Positions 8,080 through 17,216 of a stretch of 36,874 bases of DNA are shown piece after piece. Positions within the stretch are counted from its first letter, which is position 1. Each line of letters starts with the position of its first letter. Position numbers and translations under genes: made by a program. The DNA lies in the NCBI GenBank assembly GCA_913031385.1, contig CAJWCT010000006.1, positions 1 through 36,874 on the forward strand. The letters are read 5' to 3'. The notes beneath the pieces are model-generated. The model searched no databases. It was not told where the DNA came from and worked only from the letters and a program-made list of their open reading frames with translations. The stretch is from an uncultured Flavobacteriales bacterium (GTDB lineage Bacteria; Bacteroidota; Bacteroidia; Flavobacteriales; Flavobacteriaceae).

Positions 8080-11000
8080 TCATTCTTTAGTTATAAATAT
8101 TTTTGTTTTAATCTTATCAAAATCTACTTCTGTTCCATTTTTTAAATCCTTTTTCAAATCAATAGAATTTGCTAATGTTTCAGATTTCATATAATCAATA
8201 TTTTTTTCTACTGCTCTAGCAATTCTATCGTCATAAAGGATAACAATTTTAATTCTATCAGTAACTTCAAAACCAGATACTTTTCTAATATTTTGTATTC
8301 TACTGATTAATTCCCTAGAAATTCCCTCATCAATTAAATCCTCATCTATAGTTATATCTAAGGCTACTGTAATGTTCCCCTCGTGCGCCACCAGCCATCC
8401 TTCAATATCATTTGAAAAGATTTCAAAATCCGAGACAGCGAATGTAACATTTTTTTTGTTAATTATTAAATCGATTTTAGATGTAGTTTCTAAATTTTGA
8501 ATTTGTTCTGGTGTTAATTTTCCAACTATAGAAGCAATTTCTTTCATTTGGGTTCCAAATCGTGGACCTAAATTTTTAAAATTTGGTTTAACTTTTTTTA
8601 TTAATAAATCAGATTGCCCCTCAATAAATTCAATTTTTTTAACATTAACCTCTCTTTTTATCAATTCTGAAACTGCAGAGATTTGCTTTTTTTGTTCATT
8701 GTTATTAACAGGAATCATTATTTTATTTAACGGCTGCCTTACTTTTATCTTTTCCTTAGCTCTTAAAGACAATGTAAGAGATGATATTCTTTGAGCATAT
8801 TTTATCTTCTCTTCTAATTTTTTGTCTACTAGGGATGGCTTTACCTTAGGGAATAAATCCAAATGAACACTCTCTGCATTATTATTTAAAACATTTTTTG
8901 TCAAATCTTGATAAAGTCTGTCCATAAAAAATGGGGCAATTGGGGCAGAAAGTTTAGAAATATTCAATAAAACTGTATATAGAGTTTGATATGCAGATAT
9001 TTTGTCTAACTCATATTCGCCTTTCCAAAATCTTCTTCTGCTCAATCTCACATACCAATTACTTAAATATTCAATAACAAATTCTGAAATTGCTCTTGCT
9101 GCTTTTGTTGGCTCATAATCACTATATAAATCGTCAACTCTTTCAGTTAATGAGTTTAATTCAGATAAAATCCATCTATCTATTTCAGGTCTATCCTGAT
9201 ATGTAATTTTACTTTCCTTAAAAGCAAACCCGTCTATATTCGCATATAATGAAAAAAATGAATATGTATTATATAGGGTTCCTAAAAATTTTCGTTTAAC
9301 CTCATCAACTCCGTCTATGTCAAATTTTAGATTATCCCAAGGATTTGAATTTGATATCATATACCATCTAGTTGCATCTGGGCCATAATCATTTAATGTT
9401 TTAAATGGATCAATTGCATTCCCCAATCTCTTAGACATTTTTTGCCCATTCTTGTCTAAAACAAGACCATTTGAAACAACATTTTTATATGCATTTGACT
9501 CAAAAACTAATGAACTAATTGCGTGAAGTGTATAGAACCATCCTCTAGTCTGATCCACGCCTTCAGCAATAAAATCAGCTGGGAAAAATTTATTTTTGTC
9601 AATTAAATCCTTGTTTTCAAAAGGATAATGCCATTGGGCATAGGGCATGCTCCCTGAATCAAACCAAACATCAATTAAATCAGTTTCTCTAAACATTTTT
9701 TCTCCAGTATTTGAAACTAAAACAATTTTATCTACTACATGTTTGTGTAAATCTATCTTATTGTAATTTTCCTCAGAATAATTTTCTGATTCAAAATCTG
9801 AAAAAATATCCTCAGACATAACGCCATGTTCAACAGATTTTTTTATTTCTTCCTTTAACTCTTTTGCCGAACCTATACATATTTCTTCAGAACCATTTTC
9901 AGTTCTCCAAATTGGCAATGGTATTCCCCAAAATCTGGATCTAGATAAATTCCAATCATTTACATTTTCCAACCATTTTCCAAATCTACCATCCCCTGTT
10001 GATTTTGGTTTCCAATTTATTGATCCATTTAACTTGACCATAGAATCACTAATCTTTGACATTTTAATAAACCAAGAATCAATTGGATAGTATAAGATTG
10101 GCTTGTCAGTCCTCCAACAATTAGGATAGCTATGCTTATATTTTTCAACTCTAAAAGCTCTGTTTTCCTTTTTTAATTTTATAGCAATTTCAATATCTAC
10201 AGATTTTTCAGGAACTTTTTCAGAATCATAATATTCATTTTTTACATATTTCCCTGATAGTTCTTTCATTTCAGATATAAATCTTCCCTGCAAGTCAACT
10301 AGTGGAACTAAATCTCCATTTTTATCTTTTACTAACATAGGTGGAATCTGAGGCTTTGCTTGTTTAGCTACTAATGCATCATCTGCACCAAATGTTGGAG
10401 CTGTATGAACAATGCCTGTCCCATCACTTGTACTTACATAATCTCCATGGATAATTCTAAATGCATTTTCAGGATTTTCAGCAGGTAAAGCATATTTTAA
10501 TAATTGTTCATATTTAATATCTAAAAGATCTTTTCCAAGAAATTTATTTGATATAAAAAAAGGTATTTTCTTTGAATTAGATTCAAACCCTAATAACTCT
10601 GATTCATGGTTGATTTCAAAATAATTTCCTGAAAATAGCTTATGAATTAAATCTGTCGCTAATATTACTTGTATAGACTCGTATGTATATTGATTAAATG
10701 TTTTAATTAAAGTATATTCTATTTTAGAGCCAACTGTAAGTGCTGTATTGCTTGGCAATGTCCAAGGAGTAGTTGTCCAGGCTAATAAATAAATATCTTC
10801 TCCATTATTTAAAAAGTCTGGAAGATTGTCGTTAATAATTTTAAACTGAGCAGTTACAGAAGTATCCGTCATATCTTGATATGTCCCTGGCTGATTCAAT
10901 TCATGAGAACTAATTGCTGTCCCAGCTTTAGGTGAATAAGGCTGAACTGTATAACCTTTATACATTAAGTCTTTATTATAAATCTGTTTTATTAACCACC

Positions 11001-11478
11001 ATACAGTTTCCATGTATTTTGAATTATAAGTAATATATGGATCTTCCATGTCTACCCAATAACCCATTTTCTTAGTAAGGTCATTCCATATATCCGTATA
11101 TTTCATTACGGCTTCTTTACATGAGTTATTGTAATCCTCAACGCTAATTTTATTGCCAATATCTTCCTTTGAAATACCAAGACTATTCTCTACGTCTAAT
11201 TCAACTGGTAGCCCATGTGTATCCCATCCTGCTTTTCTTTTTACTTGATATCCCTTCATTGTTTTATACCTTAAAAAGATGTCTTTGATTGTTCTTGCTA
11301 AAACATGATGAATACCTGGGAGCCCATTTGCTGATGGCGGCCCTTCATAAAAAATATAAGGAACTTTTCCCTCTGCATTAGAAACAGATTTTTTAAAAAT
11401 ATCATTCTTATCCCAATAAGACAGAATGTCTTGAGCTATATTGGATAAATCTAATTTTTTATATTCTGGAAAAATCAT
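8080..11478 (-). CDS. ileS: Isoleucyl-tRNA synthetase
   Basis: 1132 aa; EGPPSANGLPGIHHVLART (HIGH region), KRKAGWDTHGLPVE, GQKMSKRLGNAIDP (KMSKS). Confidence 0.97.
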   Translation of the reverse strand: MIFPEYKKLDLSNIAQDILSYWDKNDIFKKSVSNAEGKVPYIFYEGPPSANGLPGIHHVLARTIKDIFLRYKTMKGYQVKRKAGWDTHGLPVELDVENSLGISKEDIGNKISVEDYNNSCKEAVMKYTDIWNDLTKKMGYWVDMEDPYITYNSKYMETVWWLIKQIYNKDLMYKGYTVQPYSPKAGTAISSHELNQPGTYQDMTDTSVTAQFKIINDNLPDFLNNGEDIYLLAWTTTPWTLPSNTALTVGSKIEYTLIKTFNQYTYESIQVILATDLIHKLFSGNYFEINHESELLGFESNSKKIPFFISNKFLGKDLLDIKYEQLLKYALPAENPENAFRIIHGDYVSTSDGTGIVHTAPTFGADDALVAKQAKPQIPPMLVKDKNGDLVPLVDLQGRFISEMKELSGKYVKNEYYDSEKVPEKSVDIEIAIKLKKENRAFRVEKYKHSYPNCWRTDKPILYYPIDSWFIKMSKISDSMVKLNGSINWKPKSTGDGRFGKWLENVNDWNLSRSRFWGIPLPIWRTENGSEEICIGSAKELKEEIKKSVEHGVMSEDIFSDFESENYSEENYNKIDLHKHVVDKIVLVSNTGEKMFRETDLIDVWFDSGSMPYAQWHYPFENKDLIDKNKFFPADFIAEGVDQTRGWFYTLHAISSLVFESNAYKNVVSNGLVLDKNGQKMSKRLGNAIDPFKTLNDYGPDATRWYMISNSNPWDNLKFDIDGVDEVKRKFLGTLYNTYSFFSLYANIDGFAFKESKITYQDRPEIDRWILSELNSLTERVDDLYSDYEPTKAARAISEFVIEYLSNWYVRLSRRRFWKGEYELDKISAYQTLYTVLLNISKLSAPIAPFFMDRLYQDLTKNVLNNNAESVHLDLFPKVKPSLVDKKLEEKIKYAQRISSLTLSLRAKEKIKVRQPLNKIMIPVNNNEQKKQISAVSELIKREVNVKKIEFIEGQSDLLIKKVKPNFKNLGPRFGTQMKEIASIVGKLTPEQIQNLETTSKIDLIINKKNVTFAVSDFEIFSNDIEGWLVAHEGNITVALDITIDEDLIDEGISRELISRIQNIRKVSGFEVTDRIKIVILYDDRIARAVEKNIDYMKSETLANSIDLKKDLKNGTEVDFDKIKTKIFITKE

Positions 11479-11563
11479 ATTTTTTCTCTCGATTTTAAAC
11501 TGTTTCTGAAAATAGTAAATTTAGTTAAACTTATCTAGTTTTATTCACTAAAGATTGTAAGAA

Positions 11564-12739
11564 TTAATAACCATAGCTGTCAGCAATTGCATCTGCTCTT
11601 TGAAGTAGGTATTCTTTTGTAATTCCTGCAATATCATCCATATTATAAGCAGATCTGTATATATGCATTGCTTTTTCAGGATTACCAGTTTCTTCATAAA
11701 ATCGACCCATATAATAACTAGGGAGTATTGTCTCTCTATATTTATTTGTAGCTAATTTTGCTAAATCCTTAAAAAAATTAAATTTTTCTGTCTCATCTAT
11801 ATATTGTTCAACTGCAATGAAATCATTAATTGAAATTTCTTTAATAACTCCAAAGTGATCCTTTATTTTTTCATATTTTTCTTCTAGATATCTAACTGGT
11901 GAAGTTTTCAATTTTAAAATAATTGAATCATATTCTACTCTATTTATATCCTTATATATAGAAAACATATCCTCAATTGAATATGGTATGGTATATGCTG
12001 GCAAAGTATAATGAGAGGGTGTTTCTAGATTTTGAAATTTATAATGAATATTTTTATTATTTAACGAATCAAGTCTTTGATTGAAATCTAATACATCTTC
12101 TGAAATTGATTTATAATCTTCATTTGACGTGCTAATATAATAGTATATATTATGTGAAGAAGATATTAAATATTGTGCTAAATATTTTTTCATTTGTTTG
12201 GTAAATTTTGGGCTAACAACTATATATCCATTCATTATTGGAACTTTTTTTATTATAAAGAAATTGATAAAGTTTGCAGTTCTTTCATGCCCTACGGCAA
12301 CTCTAAACTTAGTTGTTCTATAATTCTTGTTTATATAAGGAATCAATTCCTGAGATACGAATTCAAAGAAATTTGCAGTAGACGATATAGGTGTAAAATT
12401 TATATTATCTATAACACTTGTGTCATTGTATCTTGAATCAATTTGATTTATTCCTACTACAATCGCTTCAGGAATATCACCCCAAAAGGACATGTAGTCT
12501 ACATTCCCTGAAACTATCTCAAATAAATAATCTCCATCAAAAACAATAAATACTGGATAATGCTTTTTTTCATCCACATTATAGTCTCTTGGCAACTGTA
12601 TTGTAATTTCCCTTTCTGTATCTAATTTATCAGAATAAATCTTCTCATAAATATTATTGTTTCTTATACTGTCTGTCTCTTGAGAACAGAGTGTATAAGA
12701 TGAAATAAAAAATATAATTAATAATAATTTATGATTCAT
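11564..12739 (-). CDS. Esterase-like alpha/beta-hydrolase-fold secreted protein with C-terminal TPR-like tail
   Basis: 391 aa with signal peptide; esterase-D-like ITIQLPRDYN...YPVFIVFDGDYLF...AIVVGINQ...FVSQELIPYINKNYRTT...VAVGHERTANF. C-terminal repeat-like YYMGRFYEETGNPEKAMHIYRSAYNM. Confidence 0.75.
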   Translation of the reverse strand: MNHKLLLIIFFISSYTLCSQETDSIRNNNIYEKIYSDKLDTEREITIQLPRDYNVDEKKHYPVFIVFDGDYLFEIVSGNVDYMSFWGDIPEAIVVGINQIDSRYNDTSVIDNINFTPISSTANFFEFVSQELIPYINKNYRTTKFRVAVGHERTANFINFFIIKKVPIMNGYIVVSPKFTKQMKKYLAQYLISSSHNIYYYISTSNEDYKSISEDVLDFNQRLDSLNNKNIHYKFQNLETPSHYTLPAYTIPYSIEDMFSIYKDINRVEYDSIILKLKTSPVRYLEEKYEKIKDHFGVIKEISINDFIAVEQYIDETEKFNFFKDLAKLATNKYRETILPSYYMGRFYEETGNPEKAMHIYRSAYNMDDIAGITKEYLLQRADAIADSYGY

Positions 12740-13713
12740 TTAATCTTTTTTTTATTATTTATAAAAGGTAATATAATTAATGATAATCCTCCAAAAATAA
12801 TTATCATTAAGGTCTGAGAAGTCCACATAATCCAGCCAAAAGACAAACTTGATACTGAACTTATGCCAAACCAACTAAAGGAAATTTGGACGGCAAGTGG
12901 ATAAGCTCCAATTCCTCCAGGGGTGAACATTATAGTTAAACTAGACAATATAAATGAAATTAAAATCATTGAGAATGATAAATCTGGCAACTCAATAACT
13001 GCTTTACTTGTTACATAAAACATAAGGACATACATGAGCCAAATAAATATGCTATGCATAATAAAAAGCCACTTATTCTCCAGTTTAAATATTATCATAA
13101 ACCCTTCATATAGTCCCTTGAAAAAAGTTTGTATTTTAGAAATAATACGGAATGACTTACTGTTTTTTCTTGATAATAAAAATAAAATTCCACCTAATAT
13201 AATAAATGAGAACATTATTAATTTGAGATTAATAAAACTACTTGCCTCATAAAGCTTTTCAGTAATAAGTTGATAATTAATAAATAGTCCAATTACTATT
13301 AGTATGCTAACACAGAGGACGTCTACTGCTCGTTCTGCAACAATAGTTCCAATGCCTTTTTCTAAAGGAATATCCTCATATTTATATACAATAGTTCCCC
13401 TTGCAATATCCCCAGCTCTTGGGAAAGTATAATTTATTAGATAAGCTGAAAAAATAGCCATCACACTATTTAAAAAACTGATTTTATAGCCTAGAGGTTC
13501 TAGTAAATATTTCCAACGGTATGACCTAGATAAATGACTTAACGCGCCCAATATAACTCCAAATATTACCCAACTATATTCTGCATTAGCAAATGATTCA
13601 ATGATTGAATTAATATCATTTTCATTAAGAGTTGTAATAGAATAAAATATACAACCAATTCCTATTGATATAGGAATAATTAATTTTAGATATTTTATAA
13701 AATTTATTTTCAA
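12736..13713 (-). CDS. Lysylphosphatidylglycerol synthase TM-domain / UPF0104 family membrane protein
   Basis: 325 aa polytopic membrane protein; LSRSYRWKYLLEPLGYKISFLNSVMAIFSAYLINYTFPRAGDIARGTIVYKYE...FTPGGIGAYPLAV. Confidence 0.85.
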   Translation of the reverse strand: MKINFIKYLKLIIPISIGIGCIFYSITTLNENDINSIIESFANAEYSWVIFGVILGALSHLSRSYRWKYLLEPLGYKISFLNSVMAIFSAYLINYTFPRAGDIARGTIVYKYEDIPLEKGIGTIVAERAVDVLCVSILIVIGLFINYQLITEKLYEASSFINLKLIMFSFIILGGILFLLSRKNSKSFRIISKIQTFFKGLYEGFMIIFKLENKWLFIMHSIFIWLMYVLMFYVTSKAVIELPDLSFSMILISFILSSLTIMFTPGGIGAYPLAVQISFSWFGISSVSSLSFGWIMWTSQTLMIIIFGGLSLIILPFINNKKKIK

Positions 13714-13716
13714 CTT

Positions 13717-14565
13717 TTAATTTAATGCAATATTGTCTATTAATCTAACTCCTTGTAATTTAACTGCTATGAATGCTCTGTATTGTTTGTTAATTGTTTT
13801 TTCCTTAACTGGAATTAAAGATTTTGATTCTGCAATAGTAAAATATTCTAATTCTATTTCAAGTATGTTATCAAAAAACTTATCTACATAAGTATAAATT
13901 TCTAGAAAACTCATTGAGTCAAAATTGATTCTAACATAATTAATGATCTCATACACCTTGCTTGCAATTTTTCTATTATGTTTGCTTAATTTTGTATTCC
14001 TAGAGCTTAAGGCTAAACCATCCTTTTCTCTTATGGTTTGACATCCAATAACATTAACTGGGATATTATTACCACTTACTAATTCCTGAATAATTCTTAA
14101 CTGCTGAAAGTCTTTTTCTCCAAAATAGGCATTTTTAGGCTTAATAATATTAAATAAGTGACTAACTATGGTAGCTACTCCATTAAAATGGCCTTTTCTA
14201 TATCTTCCCTCCATAAATTTATCTAAGTCATAAAAATTAAATTTTTTAACAGATAAATTTTTATTATAAATGTTATTAATCTCGGGAGCAAAAATAATTA
14301 TATCAGTTGAAATGCTGTCTAAATAATTACAATCTTTTGTTAAATTTTTAGGATATAAGTTCAGATCCTTTTTATCATTAAATTGAGTAGGATTTACAAA
14401 AATACTTACAATTGTATAATCATTTTCCTTTATTGATCTTTTAACTAATGAGGTATGACCTTTATGTAATGCTCCCATTGTAGGTACTAAACCAATTTTA
14501 AAATTATTTTTTCTAAGATTGTTTAATTTGACTATTAAATCTGATTTTTTCCTAAATAGGTTCAT
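13717..14565 (-). CDS. panC: Pantothenate synthetase (pantoate-beta-alanine ligase)
   Basis: 282 aa; GLVPTMGALHKGHTSLV, SIFVNPTQFN, FMEGRYRKGHFNGVATIV, YFGEKDFQQL, LALSSRN. Confidence 0.95.
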   Translation of the reverse strand: MNLFRKKSDLIVKLNNLRKNNFKIGLVPTMGALHKGHTSLVKRSIKENDYTIVSIFVNPTQFNDKKDLNLYPKNLTKDCNYLDSISTDIIIFAPEINNIYNKNLSVKKFNFYDLDKFMEGRYRKGHFNGVATIVSHLFNIIKPKNAYFGEKDFQQLRIIQELVSGNNIPVNVIGCQTIREKDGLALSSRNTKLSKHNRKIASKVYEIINYVRINFDSMSFLEIYTYVDKFFDNILEIELEYFTIAESKSLIPVKEKTINKQYRAFIAVKLQGVRLIDNIALN

Positions 14566-14626
14566 TTTAATAAAAATTTAACACCTTGTAAACTTAATAC
14601 ATTGCAATTAATCTGCATAATTTTTG

Positions 14627-14634
14627 TAATTTTG
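14627..14634 (+). promoter_or_regulatory. Putative -7 element (TAATTTTG, TANNTTTG class) of the GT5-like gene
   Basis: Exact TANNTTTG match 36 nt before ATG 14670. Nearest upstream ATTG is 22 nt away, so -33 support is weak. Confidence 0.4.
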
Positions 14635-14669
14635 CTTCCTTTTACGGGCCAGTTCAAACTTAAGGGATT

Positions 14670-15476
14670 ATGAAAAACAAAAAGATTTTATATGTAACAT
14701 CTGAAGTAATTCCTTATCTTCCAGAAACAGAGATCTCTTCTATGTCATTTGAAATCCCTCGGATGATAAATAAACAAGGTGGGCAAATTAGAATTTTCAT
14801 GCCAAAATATGGTAGCATCAATGAAAGAAGGCATCAACTCCATGAAGTTATAAGGTTATCTGGTCTGAACCTTGTAATTAATGATCTTGATATGCCCTTA
14901 GTTATTAAAGTTGCTTCAATCCCTAAAGAAAGGATACAAGTGTATTTTATTGATAATGAAGATTACTTTAAAAGAAAGGCTACATTTAATGATGAAAATG
15001 GCAAACTATTTAAAGATAACGATGAGCGTGGAATATTTTTTGCCAAAGGAGTAATTGAAACAATAAAAAGGCTCAATTGGCCTCCAGATATTATACATGT
15101 CCATGGCTGGTTATCCTCATTTTTCCCTTTATATTTAAAAGAAGTGTATAAAGATGAGCCAATCTTTCAGAATAGTAAGATCATTACCTCTATATATGGC
15201 ACAGGATTTGCTGGATCATTAAATAAAAAGTTGAAAGATAAAATTATATTTGATGAAATAGAAAAAAATAAAATTGCAGGGATAAAAACCCCTAACTATG
15301 TGAATCTTATGAAAATTGCAATAGATTTTTCAGATGCTTTAATAATAGGATCAGAAAATATTTCCAAAGAACTTCAAGATTATCTGAATAAATGTAAAAA
15401 ACCTGTTTTAGGATTTCAGTCTAAAGATTCATTTATAGAAAAATGTACAGAATTTTACAACAAATTGTTGAATTAA
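14670..15476 (+). CDS. Glycogen/starch synthase-like protein, GT5 N-terminal half only
   Basis: 268 aa; KILYVTSEVIPYLPETEISSMSFEIPRMINKQGGQIRIFMPKYGSINERR...DIIHVHGWLSSFFPLYLK...SKIITSIYG resembles the N-terminal Rossmann domain of GT5 synthases. Ends before any C-terminal GT domain. Confidence 0.8.
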   Translation: MKNKKILYVTSEVIPYLPETEISSMSFEIPRMINKQGGQIRIFMPKYGSINERRHQLHEVIRLSGLNLVINDLDMPLVIKVASIPKERIQVYFIDNEDYFKRKATFNDENGKLFKDNDERGIFFAKGVIETIKRLNWPPDIIHVHGWLSSFFPLYLKEVYKDEPIFQNSKIITSIYGTGFAGSLNKKLKDKIIFDEIEKNKIAGIKTPNYVNLMKIAIDFSDALIIGSENISKELQDYLNKCKKPVLGFQSKDSFIEKCTEFYNKLLN

Positions 15477-15487
15477 ATCTACACTAA

Positions 15488-17140
15488 ATGTTCAAATCAT
15501 CAAATAGATTTTCTTTATATCTTGTAATTTGTTTAACGTTAATATTTGCTCAAGCATGTGAAAAAGATTTCACTAGTCTTGATTCAGATGTAATAAATTC
15601 TGATAACGCAATTAATTTTGAAACAAACTCAATTGAATATCCAATTGTCACGCATTCAAGGATTGTTGATCCTGTCCAATCAAATAATTTACCCTCATTT
15701 CTTCTAGGATATAATAATCATGCTATTTATGGTGAATCAACCTCTAGTTTTGTAGGACAAATGGTTCCAGATCAGTATTCGCCAGATTTTGGAGATAATA
15801 CGGTTCTAGATTCAGTTATTTTGACAATACCTTATTTCAGCAGAGGGATAGAGACAAGTGATGAAGATGACATAACATATGAGCTTGATTCAGTGTATGG
15901 AGATTCTCCTATTAAGCTTTCTATATATAGAAATAATTTTTTCTTACGCTCATTTGATCCATATGGAGAATTTGATGATAGTCAAAAATATTATTCTAAC
16001 GGTTCATTGTCAGATTTAGAATTAATCACTCAAGGGCAATTGGAAGGAGAATTACTATTTGAAATTAATGATTTTGTTCCAAGTGCAAATCAAATTAATT
16101 TAACTGAATTAGACACACTTGATGTTCCTTTTGTTTCACAAAAAATTGCTCCAGCCATAAGATTTAGATTAGACGCCCCAAATGATACTTATTGGCAAAA
16201 TTTAATATTTGATAATGAGGACGATCCAGTATTACTCAATGAAAATAATTTTAAAGATTTTTTTAGAGGCTTATATATAAAGGTAGAAGGGATAAATCCC
16301 GAAGGCTCTATGATGTTACTAAATTTAGCATCCACGAATACAAATCTAACCATTCACTATACCTCTGACACGCCAATAACCGACGAAACAGATACTAGTA
16401 ATGAAGATGACATAACATCATATCAAAATGATTATGTTATTAATTTTTCTGGAGTTCTTTTAAATATTTTTGATAATAATTTTTCAGTTGATGTGTCAAA
16501 TTCTGATGAAGTTAATGGTGATGAAAACATATATCTAAAAGGAGGTGAAGGTTATATTGGACTCATTGATTTATTTAATGGAACAGTTGAAAATGAAGTA
16601 GGAGATCAAGTAGATGCATTTGATCATTTTAAAAGTTTCTTTTACGATGATATATCAGATTCTTCACTAAAATTAATTAATGAAGCATATATTGAGTTTT
16701 ATGTAAATCAAAATCTGAATTTAGAGAATGAGCCTGATAGAATATACCTGTATAATTATGAGCAAAATACAAGTTTGATAGATTATTTTATTGATCAATC
16801 AGTGAGCTCAACTACAATTAATGCAAAAATTAATCATCTAGAGCCTTTACAAAGAGTTGATGATGATCCTGAAGGTCAAGGAATAAAATATAAAATTAGA
16901 ATAACTGAGCATTTAAATAATATTATCTTACTGGATTCAACAAATGCAAGATTAGGATTAGGAACAATTAATGATACAGCCGCTACATCATTCTTTAGTA
17001 TACTAAATGATGATGATGATCTTCAATTAGCTTCTGGAACAATTTTAAGTCACAAAGGAACGATCCTGCATGGCAATCAAAGTCAACAAGAAGATAAGAG
17101 ACCTAAAATTAAAATCTATTATACTGAACCAGAAGATTAG
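15488..17140 (+). CDS. DUF4270-family lipoprotein
   Basis: 550 aa; lipobox-like LTLIFAQACEKDF, LPSFLLGYNNHAIYGESTSSFVGQ, C-terminal RPKIKIYYTEPED. Family call is from recognised architecture and context next to the GT5-like gene and glmS. Confidence 0.78.
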   Translation: MFKSSNRFSLYLVICLTLIFAQACEKDFTSLDSDVINSDNAINFETNSIEYPIVTHSRIVDPVQSNNLPSFLLGYNNHAIYGESTSSFVGQMVPDQYSPDFGDNTVLDSVILTIPYFSRGIETSDEDDITYELDSVYGDSPIKLSIYRNNFFLRSFDPYGEFDDSQKYYSNGSLSDLELITQGQLEGELLFEINDFVPSANQINLTELDTLDVPFVSQKIAPAIRFRLDAPNDTYWQNLIFDNEDDPVLLNENNFKDFFRGLYIKVEGINPEGSMMLLNLASTNTNLTIHYTSDTPITDETDTSNEDDITSYQNDYVINFSGVLLNIFDNNFSVDVSNSDEVNGDENIYLKGGEGYIGLIDLFNGTVENEVGDQVDAFDHFKSFFYDDISDSSLKLINEAYIEFYVNQNLNLENEPDRIYLYNYEQNTSLIDYFIDQSVSSTTINAKINHLEPLQRVDDDPEGQGIKYKIRITEHLNNIILLDSTNARLGLGTINDTAATSFFSILNDDDDLQLASGTILSHKGTILHGNQSQQEDKRPKIKIYYTEPED

Positions 17141-17216
17141 AAGTTATGGAGATTAGAATAGCTAATAATTTATAATTCATTTTATTTAGAAAAATTTAAA
17201 TTTATAAAAAGGCCCT

